Shown here: positions 1 to 12,581 of the stretch, one piece after another
How the letters are laid out: every line of letters begins with the position of its first letter
Position numbering within the stretch: position 1 is the stretch's first letter
NCBI GenBank assembly: GCA_963931865.1
Contig: OZ007506.1
Span: 14,663,969-14,727,968 of the forward strand
DNA length: 64,000 nucleotides
From: Axinella damicornis
Taxonomy: Eukaryota > Porifera > Demospongiae > Axinellida > Axinellidae
Direction: 5' to 3'
Made by a program: the position numbers and the translations under genes
The notes under the pieces: generated by a model
What the model was told of the DNA's origin: nothing
Seen by the model: the letters and a program-made list of their open reading frames with translations, nothing else
The model's database searches: none

Positions 1-333
1 TGTGTGTCTACTTCTTTATGAAGGTAGGTACTGAAAACTTTGCTTGGGTGTAGTTTAAAATACACAAGAATGGTAATGTATTCTGCTATTGGTTCAATGA
101 AATCATCTATTTCATCAGTCACAGTGGTCAGTACTTTTAATGTTACATTCCTTGAAAACTGTAGCTTCAATTTTGAGTCAAACTTTGCAGTCGTTGGTGG
201 TGGAGGAGCATGTTCAACTAGTTCCATGACAGGTTTTTGTTCACCAGGAAAGAGAAAATTCTTTTTTAGGACAGGCGATAGAGTTTTTGGAAGTTCCACG
301 CCATGCCCAGAGAGAAGAGATTCCAGGGAACAC
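1..333 (-). CDS. Giant gene exon 18 (cut by window edge)
   Basis: Opens after TTGTATAG and its single G completes a Trp codon with exon 17. It encodes GHGVELPKTLSPVL, a Pro run (EHAPPPPTTAKF) and helix-like IDDFIEPIAEYITILVYF. The frame is open to position 1, so the gene continues left. The plus-strand frame at 40-375 is its shadow. Confidence 0.68.
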
Positions 334-3300
334 CTATACAAAAGCATGACCTTTAATACATTGAATGCCAGATAGGCTAATAATATAGCTTACCAGCCAA
401 GTTTGGAGTCTCCTTGCACATACTTCAACAGAAGAATGTTAAGCTGCTCAAATTTCTCAAGGAAACTATCCTTCAAGGCAGCAAGATTCATAGCTGAAAT
501 GACTAAATTGGTTGCTGAAACATGCTGTGCAATCCCATAAATGTAGCGTTGTTTCTGGGTATATACATGAATTTCATCGTAATTAGCATCACCATCGCTA
601 CCCAGCTTTGTCTTCCACGTTAGCATAACTTTGTGAATCTTCTGTATCCATGAAAAGTACTCTTTCACTGAAGTTGATGGGTTCTCCAAAATATTTTGAG
701 GGAGCTTACCGGTGGAGTTCATCTGTTCATCTGACTTTTTTGCATATGATTGTGAATATATGGCTCCCAATTGGTGGATAACCGTCGAATAATTTTCCAC
801 CCAGCCAAATGAACTGCTAGTTACTTGGATTTCAGTGCAACAAGCATTCACAAAGTCTAGACAAAACACCTGTCGAACTGATGGTTCTTTCTTCCACCAG
901 GTAGCATTTTTAAGGCAGTTGACAGTTGCACTGATAGCACGATCCCATGGTGGTAGTAACTTCGTTCCTTGTAGATCCTTGGATCGTGGAGCTACTTCCT
1001 AATGAATTTCAATGTAAAAAATATCATTGAACTTGAAGAAAATTTAGCTACATAGCTCATAGATATTGACATAAATCTCTTTAGGCATAATACAGCATAA
1101 TCAATGCGTACACACAGCCAGGCAAGAACTAGAACTATACCTTTAGAATTTCTGACAGAATAATCTCCTCGAAGCAGCTACTCTTGTTAGTCAGTGATTG
1201 CTAAAAGTAGAAAAAGAGCCTTGCATGAAGTGCACATACATCTGAATATTGAATTATGCACATGTGAGGAATTTCGTTGCAGTATGGGAGTGAGACAGTA
1301 GAACACATGGTGTGAGTTGTGACTCATGAATGTTGAGGAAATGGCGGCACAAAAGCTTACCATTGTTTACCGCCATCTTTCCATGGACGACTCCATGTTA
1401 AACTAGAGGTGCTCAGCAGAGCACGTACCCTGTGCGCTACTTTGACTTGACAGCTATAGGCCTACCGCCGATTATTCATACAAGCATGCACGATGAGCTA
1501 GCTAGGCCTATACAATATACAGCAATGTCAGCATGTAGTCTCGGGCCCAGACCACACCCCCTCACGGGAGAGACGTAAGGGGGTGTGGTCTGGGCACAAG
1601 ACTAGTCAGCATGCAGTCTAGCCGCTAGCCCAGTTAGCATGCAGAATGAGATACCATAAGTTGTGGCAGTAATTTAGAAATAGGGTGTGGTCAAGTTGTA
1701 TAAATTAGAAGCACGACTTCACGCAGCTTTTCTCAGCCTCTCGAGTGGATCTCTGGTCTGTGAGTTAAGTAGACGCTAGAATTCTGACACTTATATCCTG
1801 AAGTAAGCCTTCAACAAGGCCTTCACTGCTCAAACCGCTTGGATGGACGGACTGACAGACAGACAGACAGACAAACCGATCACTCTACCCCAGCTGCGCA
1901 TGCGCATGGGATAAATATTATCAGCACACCCAAGGGTATCTGTATTGTACAGTATTGGGGGTAATCTCATTAACGGAGGATTGTGAAGCCTACGTTGAGT
2001 ATACAAACTGGAGGGGCACAGTAATTGCATTCCTGAGTGTCATTCCTGAGTGTCGTGGAAAAGACCACATATACTCGGACGTGCTAGTGTGGAAGGCATA
2101 CATTACCAGTAGTGGGCACAAACTTTGAGATCAATCTCACTCATCCCAGGTTTGGTAGAGACAGTTGTGTGCATCTTCAGATGCTGCTCCCAGTTCCTGC
2201 TCAGATGCTGCTCCCAGTGGATTTTATTATTTTTTCAGTCTATGATACAGACACCACTGGGAATGAGCAGGCTCTCAGTAGCACAGTGGTGCAAGCCTGG
2301 TAGTTGAGATACAGCCATTCTTTAGGCGTGACCAGACTACGGTACGGGGTGGCACAAAATAGGTAGGCAGAAGTAACAAACAATTACACAGGATGTAACA
2401 CAAGGTTGTCTAACAGAGCTATAAATAATACTTGTAGTATGAAAGAATCAACAGGTACATGTGAGCCTGAATCATCAGACATTATGTCTGGTCTGCTCGG
2501 ATTCATTAGTTCAGAATGCATACATCACTGGAAGTGGATTAATAACAGATGCTTTTGCCCAAGAGACTTCAAATCAATCCCTCCGTGCTAGCATACAGTG
2601 AGTAGAGGCATACAGCAGACGTGTAATGAAAATTCCCCCCCCAAAATCTCTTCATATAAGATGTAATATTATCTAGCTATGTGTTGAGAACACTTTTCGT
2701 GAAAACATTAACAAACTAGAGGTGTTTATAGAACACATACCCCGCGCTGAACGTGTACAGGCCAGGATGCATGAAGTGCAGCTACAATCGACGTGACATC
2801 TGTGCCGATGCGCATCGAACAGGGCAGCTATCGCGTATACTGTGTTCGTGTATGGCCATATTCAAGGTGTGGGAGTGACCACTTACCGTATATAATACTG
2901 TGAAGCTGGAGAGGTGGGGCCAAATGTTACAAATAATAGGAAATAGCTGGAAAAAACAGCCGAAACAATAGCCATGATGTCTGTGAAGTACATAGATCGT
3001 GAGAAAACACTGTTTCCTAGCGGTTATCTCGAAGCATGAAGTTTCCAAATGCACTGCGTGTCCTGTTCTTGATGGGACTCTCAGGTTACAAAGAGGTGGA
3101 GCCAATGTTATGAATAGTTATGAAAAGTAGGAAAAAGCCGAAATACAGCAAAACGGAGTGCCTTGACTTCAGTCAGGTACACATAGAGCAGTTTTTTTTT
3201 GCTATTTGCTATTGTTTGACTCCATTTCGATAGTTTATGAGGGTCTAGCTATGTGGGGAGATTTCAATTTTTTCACCTGACAGACGACTGGCCGACAGAC

Positions 3301-6300
3301 GACTGACTGACGGACAAACCAATTGCTTAACCCCACTTCGCGCATGCGCACGCGGGGTAAAAATAAGCCCTTTATTACAACGTACCATTCATCTTCGAGA
3401 TATTCCTCAACCAAGAAAACAAGCTCCCAGTGTCACAAAATAGCATCAATTCTGTGCTTGGCTTTGAGTGCTTCGCTTGAGCCTGCATCTCCTCTGTCAA
3501 CTGTAATACTTGAAACTTGACCAAAGTATCGCAGGTGGCAGCCCAAACTACGCTGGAATGAAGTGAGCGTCTCTGGCTCATATATTCAAACTTCGACAAA
3601 GAAGCGACTTAACAGCTTGCTTAATATTTCTGATGGTATGTCTTCAAGCTTTCTAGTCTTCTGCACACCTACACCAGGTAGTCAGGTCGCTTTTTGTCTT
3701 CTTAACCATCCAGCTTGTTTTGCTCTGCTCAGACGAACTAAGGCATGCATGGGTCAAGCATAATTTGAGTACTAGACATACAGGTTCTAATTAAATAGAA
3801 ACCCCAAGCTATATGCATGTTACCATGAGAAACCCCATACGTGGGAATTGCTTGTAATTGTTCAATCATCCAATATTCAAGAATATAGCTATCACAAAAG
3901 GTGGAGGTGAAGACAACTTTGTCTGCAACCAAACTTTCTGTACATGTTCAGCTGATGGTACTATACATGGAACCATCTACATGAATCGGCAGTCACCACC
4001 AACGCTCCTGCTGGACGCTGAATGTCATCAACATCGAGTAGCATTACGACACAGAGCACACTCATAAACAAGCATCAACAGTGAACTCATTTCCATGTAG
4101 CAAGTTTTGCTATTGCTGATTCATACTTAACCCCCCAAACAACTTTGTGTAGCGTTCTTCACCTCCGCCTTCCCTCCAACACTTTCCATGTACACAATCG
4201 GCAGCATACAGTGTATAGGTCAAGATATACTGCCATTCGAAATCAACACAGGAGCGGCACCATGGAGTCACACAAGCAACTACCATAGGTATATACAACT
4301 ATATCATCCAGAGAAAACACACTGATAGACTATACTCCGCTCGTTTTTTCACCACCAGTATCTTTCTCCGTACACTTTATAATTATTTCCACACACTGTT
4401 ATTATTCTCCGTGTAACATACAGTAGATTGACCCATGCCTTATACACCTATGTAGCATTTCAGTTCATCGTCCTCCAGTGGCATAACTATTTGCAAATCA
4501 CTCGAACTTTCATGTAGTGAGTCGATTAGGAACACTCTTCCATCCAAAATGTGCAGACAATTCACTACTAATCAGCTCCATTCTTTCTCCCACTGTTTCC
4601 AATTTAACTCTCAAATATATATTGCTTACAGCAAACCACTAGCTACTAACCAATCAGCACCGCACCCTTTCCATTACCCTTGACAGTGTGCAATGCGGGG
4701 AATGCATTATGGGAGAATATTGCGCTCCGTGTCTATAAATATTATTGGCAGAATACGAAGTAATGTTACTTTTTGTTGCAAGCCATCTATTACAGAAAAT
4801 GGCATCCCAAATGAAGTCATAGCTAGTTATTTAGCGCACAGTTAGAAGCACTTTGGGTGGGGGGGAGGGGGGGGGGGGGGGGGAGGCATAGAAGTTGTGA
4901 CTACAAACAATGGGCTGAAGAAGAAAAGTTTCTCATTCTGCGGCTTTCTGGTTCAATACTCTCACGTACTTTCCATGCCACTGGAGTCTTGTTGGTCATG
5001 AAATCAGGCCAAGATGAATGGTCTTATTCTTATAAAGGCTTTTAGTTTAGAGATTTTCTGTAACCAAGTGAAGGATGAAGTAGGGGGTGGGCACTAAGTA
5101 TGTAGTGGGCTGGATGCTAGATACATACTCTAGAGTATGCAGATAATACATGCATATATTCCTCACCAGTATCTCCTTCATTTGATGAAGAAGTTGATTC
5201 TTCAGCTTGTTCTCAGATATAAACTTTCGAAGTTCCTGCTTGAAATCACAAACAGCTGTATCATCCTCTCGAGATCTTTCACCACTCTCGGTCTGACACA
5301 CTACAAAAAGTTCTGGAGATCCCACTTTAAGGAGGTCAGTTAAAAACTCAACCCGCTCTTTGTAGTGCACTGCTACTTGAAACAGGAACCTCTGAATACC
5401 ACGATGATTGCTTGCCCCTGGAAGCCTGAACAAAGAATCAAAACTCTTATCACAAATGCTAACTAACATCATTATAGGTCAAGAAGCACAGTCTGCACCT
5501 TTTCACAGCTTCACTGAGGAATTCCACCCATGTAGGTCCTGAAAGTTTTATTTTCTCTCTTGGGGTGGATTTCAGGAAGTCATTCAGGAACTATAGCAAT
5601 AATATAGATTCATTAAATAATTATGTGCAGGAATCAAATTGTGTTTCCATTACCTCAGCAGGCCAAATCTTGAAATCTTGATACAGAACAAGGAACTGCT
5701 CAACAGAGAAAGTCTTTAGCCGCGTTGTTGTTGATTTCACGATCTGTAATCACAAGCACTTAATCAACATTACTCATGGAGAAGGGGCTATACCTTTATT
5801 TCCAGGCCTTCACCCAGATTTTATCTCATAGCTGCGGAGAAGTTTTTTCCCACAATTTCAAGGTAAAATGACTGGAACACAGAAGCAAGTGAACCACAGC
5901 AATTATTTCAATATGCATGTGCACATGTATAAAATTCTCTCCCACATGCACTCTCCAGGAGTGTCACTTAGGCCCTCAATGGTGTGCATTAGGATGAGGT
6001 GTAATTGAGGGTGAATATGAAATTAGAATTCTCCCACATCTATGCATACTATTCTCTTAATTTAGGGCTTGATGGTGTACATTAATTAGTATCAGACACG
6101 TCATACATACTCCGGAATCAAACACTTCATTTATTAAACTCAGCATGAACAAGGAAGCGAGGAAATGGATTGGAGTACCATGCACCGCTTTGTAGCGAAG
6201 AAAAAGCTTACAAAGAAGCTTGAAGTTTTGCTTAATTAAGTCCCATGTGGCACCATCATAATCATCCTGACAAAACGATAGAAAAGAGTGAAAGTCAAAG

Positions 6301-9300
6301 CCATTACTTTCGCAAAAGATTTCATCGCTCATACGTCACTCGCCCTCTGCGTCTCAGGAAACTTTCCTAGACAGCTCTCGGGGTACATGTATTTTCCTTC
6401 TCCTCTCTTCATGCTCACAGCAAAATGGTCACGGCCACTTCCCGGGATCCCTCCTCAATTATGACAAAGCTCTTTGCCTCCACACGAGGTTGCTCACATG
6501 CTATTCGAATATTAGTCACGGCTGCTAAACAAGGGCGGTAGATATGTTATAGTCATATGAAGAAGTTTGAGGACATTTGCTGCAACTCGCACCTTCAGGG
6601 TGCAAAATAGCCCTGAGATAGTGAAAAAACCTTATCATTTTGGTATGTTTTACCCTAAATCTTTTTAAACTTTGAATGCATTAAAAAGGTGAAGCAAAAT
6701 CTGTCTTCTCCAAACTATTAGCTTTCATTTGATACCAATAAAGACAAAATTGAAGCATGTTAACCCTCGTACTTTGGAAGAAGTATGCAGTGATGTCACT
6801 CCAACTTGCCATACATTAACTATAGGGGGTGTCCCTGAAGACTTAACACTCTGATGAATTCGTGCGCGTATCTAAAAAAGCGTAAGTAAGATCGAAAAGG
6901 TGAGGCAAGCGTTCAAATCCTCGAAGTGCGACGATTTTGATGGCGTGCCGTTTATGTGATTTCTTCCAGATTTAGGCTCGTACTTTTGGGTTTGAAAGTG
7001 TTGACTACTGTTTCAGATGGGCATACTAAGTTGCGTGACCGTCATTTTCGGGCTTTTGTTGGCCCTAGAGCCAGGCATCGCGTGTGCTGGGGGAGGGGAA
7101 ACTGCTACTGCTACGGTCGTGGCCGATGGTGTAGCTGCTGTTGCAACCCTGGCTATAACCAAGTAAGTATATTTAGCCTAGCCTTTAAACCTTGACTGAC
7201 CTCGTTCGGTTGCACTGTGGAGGTAATGTATTGTATTAGCTATGATTTTACCAAGAGTGTGGATTTGTGTTTCACAGTATACTGTAACTGATTTACTGTA
7301 TAGCACTGTTGAATCTGTGTGTCCTGTTTCCACCAGTCAATGCTATTACGGGATTGTCAAGAACCACAGTGGATCAAGTACGACTGACGTCATGGTACGC
7401 CAGTGGTTGAAAGGCATCCATGATGCAATTGGAATCCGTCTCAGGTACGCACATTGTATCAAGAACATTATGTGTAGGTGTAGGTTTGTCGGATAGTCTC
7501 CCCTCAAAAGCGGTCCCCCCAGACTGTCCATGCCTAGCCTCGTTCCCAGGCCCGAGAGAGGGAGGCCTGGTTAACACTGTTTGTGCACGCACGTAACCAA
7601 AACCCGTATTCATAAGGGGGTAGGTACAAAGTCATATGTTGAGCATGTGACACTTTCTATTTTGCTACACTGGTCCTCCATCCGTAAGATGAGGGGTGAC
7701 ACGACCACAATTACACTCCCACCAGCATCACACTTACCCGACATCAAAACGGAAGGATCTGGCAGCACACTGACTCCACCCAGTCGGTGCGACAGTAGCC
7801 ACATGAAAACATCCTATCTTTTAATCGCAGGTTGCTGTTCTAGCTCAATTCAGGCATCACGAGTCCACCGCAAACCTCTATTGGAGAGGTGCTTTAATTA
7901 GAGTGGATGCGGAAACACTGGAAACCAGGCAATTTCCTCCTCCCCTTCTCAGGCCTGGGAACGAGGCTAGTCCATGCGAGACTAATCGGTCCACCTACAT
8001 GTAGATGCATACCGTAGTGTATAATTGGATGACCACGTATATATAGAGACTTGTCTTTAATGTTAGCCCACTCATTTCTAATCAGGTACACTCCAGATAT
8101 GCACGGAAGATTAGTGAATCGAGCAAAATATGTCACTTCAACTAAGCAGAGCCTAGCAAAGAAAGGAGGAAAGCAAATGATCCTGTTTTTAGACAAAGTG
8201 TGGACGTTTACGGTACCCGTGAGTGATATTATTGCAAATTTACAACAGGAGAATGCCGAATTGAAGGAAAATTTGCTATTAGCAGAACAGCAAAGAAACG
8301 ATCTACAAAAGTCGAATGATACACTGAAAAAACAGGTGTGCTTCCTTTCAGACAAGCAGCAGACGGGTGCACAAGGTATTGGGGATAAGGATACGCGAGG
8401 AAGAAGACGACAATCTCTGGAGGAGTATTCAGAGCGGCACTATAGACGATTGAAGAGGAAGAGAACGACTAGCTGTGCTGCATCACTAGCGTGGATGGAG
8501 GAAGAGGGCCTTACCCCAGTTAAAGTCATAGCAAAAAACACTCGGACTGATCAGTTGGAAACAATTGTTCTTGACGATTCAAACATACATGAGGCGTTAC
8601 ATATCCGCGAGGAAGACCCTAGCAAGGAAGACATAGAGATGATTAATATGATGCTGTATACAAAGGATAGGTTTCATGTTTCTGGAGGAGCATACCATGA
8701 AATGGCCAAGGTTTGCAAGCAGATGCCCCGACATTATAGAGTAAAGCAGAGGATTACTGAACTGAATCGTTTGTGGAACATTTATCGTACTCCCAATGGG
8801 ACTTGTGGGGTGCAACAGTCACTAGAAGATCGGTTACTGGTTCGATTGAAACATCTTGTCCAGGTGACACCACTGAATGCTCCATTCAAAGCTACTCAGA
8901 CGATAAGGATAAAGCTAGCTGGTGATGGTACCAGAATTGGGAAGCACCTGCATGTAGTTAACTTTACATTTGCTCTGCTTGACGAAGGGTCCAAGGCGTA
9001 CACATTTGAAGGAAATCATATTTTGGCTATATTCAAAGAACCCGAAGACTATGAGTCCCTGAAAAGAGCTCTAGAAGATGTAATTGCCTAAGTGAAGAGA
9101 TTGACGGTTATTGAAATTGACGGAATCAAATACTCGATACAGTACTACCTTGGGGGTGACTGGAAGTTCCTTGCATTAGTAACAGGTGGGTCAGACTATT
9201 CAGAACCCTCTTAGCATTGTGGCTAATTTGGGTGGGGGAGGGGTAGCCTCGTTCCCAGTCCCACGCCCAGCTTTTCGTCGCTTGCAGTACGGTAAAGCGG

Positions 9301-12300
9301 GGAGGGCCTGGTACATTTCCTCACGTGAGTGACATCAAGGCCCTCCCCGCTTTACCGTACTGCAAGCGACGAAAAGCTGGGCGTGGGACTGGGAACGAAG
9401 CTAGGGGATGGGGGGGGGGGGGGGGGGGGGCATCATGCCAAATGCTAGTAAATTTTTCTGGTCTAACATAATGTGGCTTTGGTTTCTCCCTATTAGGAAT
9501 CGACAGCGCTATAAGCCAGTATTCATGCATTTGGTGCAAGTGCCCACGGGAGGAGCGCTATAATCCAGAGAAAACATGGTCTCTTACTGATCCATCTCAA
9601 GGGGCTCGCACAATTGATGAGAATGTGACAAATGCCGAGAAACGTGGAAGGAAACAATTCAATGTGAGTCACACCCCATTGTTCCCGATGATCCCTCTTT
9701 CTCGAGTCGTAATTGATAACTTACACCTTTTCTTGCGAGTGGCGGATGTACTCATTGATCTCTTGATTGTTGAACTGAAACGGCATGATGCAATTGAAAA
9801 GGTTAAGAAGTTTAGTTCATTTGACCCAGAAAAGTTCAAGCATTTGGACAAATTTCAGAATTTTGTTTCAAGCCTAGGTATACTAGGCTATGCCTTCTAT
9901 GTTGGAAAGGATTCGAAGCGTTTGAAGTCAAGATCACTGACTGGCCCTGAGAAGCTGAAATTGTTTAGGAACATCTGCATAGCCGGCTTGCTTCCGAAAC
10001 TAAATCCCTCTTCAGCTGCCAAAATACAATACTTATGGGAGGAAATGTTGGAACTGAATTCTCTGTTTTCCAAAAGACCAGATGAATTTTGTGACGCTGA
10101 CATCACCAACTATGAACAGAAATCGCGCGGGTGGGGTAGGAAATTCATACGTACTTACCACGAGGACAATGTTACACCATATATCCATGCTCTAATGAAC
10201 CATGTTGGAGAATTCATGAAATTACACGGGAGTATACTGCAATTTTCGCAGCACGGCCTCGAAAAATACAATGATATTATGACTAAGGAGTACTTTAGAG
10301 CCACCAACCATCGAGGTGAGGCAGCACTACGCCAGATAATGGAGAAGCAAAACCGATTAGAGCACCTAAGTGATTTAGGGGCACGGAGTACAAAGTGTTT
10401 CAGCATAAAGTGCTCTAACTGTGGTGGCAGTGGACACAATAAACTGACTTGTTCTAAGCAGTGCAAGATGTGTAACTACACACCATTTCGGGCACACCTA
10501 GTGGACTGTGATGGAAAGAGAATACCTGCCTGTGAAAAAGAGAATTAGTCCGATCATGCCTTCATTTTTACAACATGCAGTTTCATGCTTACTACTATAC
10601 TCTAGCCTCGTTCCCAGGCCGTTCCCACCGCCAGTATTTCATCGCTCCCAGTATGAATACGGCACTGGAAGCAATGAAATACTGGCGGTGGGAACGGCCT
10701 GGGAACGAGGCTAACTCGTTGCTTGTCAGTTCAGTAATCTCATGTAAAGTCATTTTATTGTTGACATGATTTCAAGTACTTACAGTGATACAATTATGCA
10801 TGATGTACAGACTAGTAGCATGATTGCACAAAGTTAATTGAAAATTACTGTATTTGCAAAACACTGTCCAATTCATCAGCAACACCATCCATACGCACAA
10901 ACTTAAAAACAAGGCTATATCCACCTTTATAGGGTATAGACTGTCCTTCGTCATCAAATTCCTCAATGTCCTTCTTTCTGTGAATCCAGAACTGCACAGT
11001 CTCCTTCTTGACGTAGCAGAAGTTCTTTCGGGGATTGAGGATCCTAATGTACCAGCGCTTTCCCAGAAGAGGTGTCAAGTCACTGTAGTTTTCAATGCCC
11101 ATAGCCTCGTGTCCTCGTCCATGGTGTAGCATGTGGCCATGCTGTTTCAAGCCCCCATTGAATAGAAGTAGGTGAAAGGGCATGTCTATACGAACCTCTG
11201 GATCGTTTCTGCTCCCCTTCAGCGACGATTTTATGGAATAGGCAAGTTCCCTGTGCAGATCGAACGGCTGATAGGCGTCTAATTCTAATTGCTGCCCTCC
11301 TCTGGTACTGCCTTCGATTTTCAAAGTTTCCAGGTCGCTGGATAACCGCCACTCATCAGACTGGCTAGAATAGCCTATGTAGTGCACCTTCACTCGATCA
11401 CCATCCCTTCCAATGACCTCTAGCGCATACAGTTTGTCTTTAATCCTCTGGGCTCGCGGTAGCTTTATTGTGTCCAAATCCCTGTAGTTCTTTCGCCCTT
11501 CACTGTTTCGTAGGCTGTAAGCCATTTCTCGTAGCACACCGATTCTTCTTTAGCTGAAATCCCGAACAAGAACAGATGCGAAGGCGACTTGCAGCTGCTT
11601 GATATAGCCATTTTCATGACAGCTAATGACGAGCGGAAGTAATTACACATTCCAAAGGCCTTTGATCTCACGCGTGCGGCCGCATAGATACCTGACTGGG
11701 CGCGCGCGAAGAAATTCTCACCCTGGAACTTCAAGGACAGTGGTAATTCTCACCCCCAAGCACCGAATGTCCGTTTTAGGCTGAAACTTCTCCATAATTA
11801 TGTAAGACTATGCCACTTTGAGGTTGTTCAATTGGCTGAACCTCATGGACTATATCAACAGCCTCTCATGGTATTTCCCATACACCCTCCACCATGCACC
11901 ATGCAAGGGCATAGTCTAACTGGCTTGTACTACACTTAGCTACATGATCTAGAGATCGCTGCACGCTCCACTCGAAAATGAATTAGAATGTACTGAGCCA
12001 TGGTTTAAATTCCATACTTGAACACACAATCCACATAGTCTAAACCACAGCTGTGTTGCATGGCTGCATGGCTTCGGAGTATAAACCACAGTCGGTGCAT
12101 ACCTTTGATGTGCCTATGCACTATACTACAAATACTATGTATAAGCAACATACCTGATCAACAATGAATCTGTGATGGGATTTTGTTACAGCATAGTCTC
12201 GGGAAGAGATGAATTCATGCAGGGAGGTCTCAGGATAGTGATCATACTTCACCAACTCCAGCAACAAGAGTAACCACTTCTTGCATTCCCCATCAAAGTG

Positions 12301-12550
12301 TTCCAATTTCCATTTCCTCTGACAAAAAACCTCCCTCATGGCGTCCAGCAATTTCAGACCCTGTTGAATTAATGCGATACTATATGTTATTCTCACACAC
12401 CAAAAGCACAATAGCCTCATTCCCAGGCCAGGCTCTACTCACAGAAGGGCAGGGCAGTCACAAAATCATGCTGAAAACATTAAGATGTAAGGATAGGACA
12501 CACCAAATAGTATGGAAACAACCCCCCAAATATATATGTACTGTGTGTGT

Positions 12551-12581
<31 letters not shown>

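Larger units (their letters stand above)
1001..5166. other. Repeat-rich introns of the giant gene
   Basis: Apart from the 60-base exon at 1141-1200 this stretch has no host exon that I can support. It contains a foldback (1536-1604), a PuPy tract with GACAGACAGACA near 1850-1875 (a similar string recurs at 3280-3320), a decayed DUF3504-like coding relic (3365-3747) and a poly-G run at 4858-4883. There is also a copy of a dispersed repeat ending GAAGATGAATGG (about 4925-5045). Confidence 0.6.
7017..10548 (+). pseudogene. Transposase-like gene (DDE fold inferred) with zinc knuckle; one in-frame stop
   Basis: Gene-level entry, four exons: 7017-7162, 7337-7444, 8086-9185, 9497-10548. All junctions are GT-AG and in phase. 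The protein has a coiled coil (IIANLQQENAELKENLLLAE), a basic block, then LAGDGTRIGKHLHVVNFTF, YYLGGDWKFLALVTG, a CIWCKCP motif, VVIDNLHLFLRVAD and a C-terminal CX2CX4HX4C zinc knuckle followed by a second Cys/His cluster. I read D in GDGT, D in GGDWKFL and the D(2)H string DNLH as the RNase H-like core used by many cut-and-paste transposases; the catalytic E is not assigned. I have seen this block in uncharacterised sponge and cnidarian proteins but know no formal family name. The frame is broken by TAA at 9089-9091, six codons before it resumes with conserved sequence. It lies wholly in one intron of the giant gene, antisense to it. Confidence 0.68.
7017..11734. mobile_element. Candidate two-gene DNA transposon inside an intron
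   Basis: Two convergent genes, a transposase-like protein and a chromo-barrel protein, fill one 5.9-kb intron of the giant gene. Neither resembles the host exons. I could not find convincing terminal inverted repeats or a target-site duplication between 6300-7000 and 11740-12150, so the limits given are only those of the genes. It is either an old insertion with eroded ends or two domesticated genes. Confidence 0.35.

Noticed and set aside
7374..7901. Frames over 7374-7901 on both strands
   Set aside because: They overlap the foldback MITE at 7535-7969 and the true exon 2 of the transposase-like gene; not conserved in the second MITE copy.
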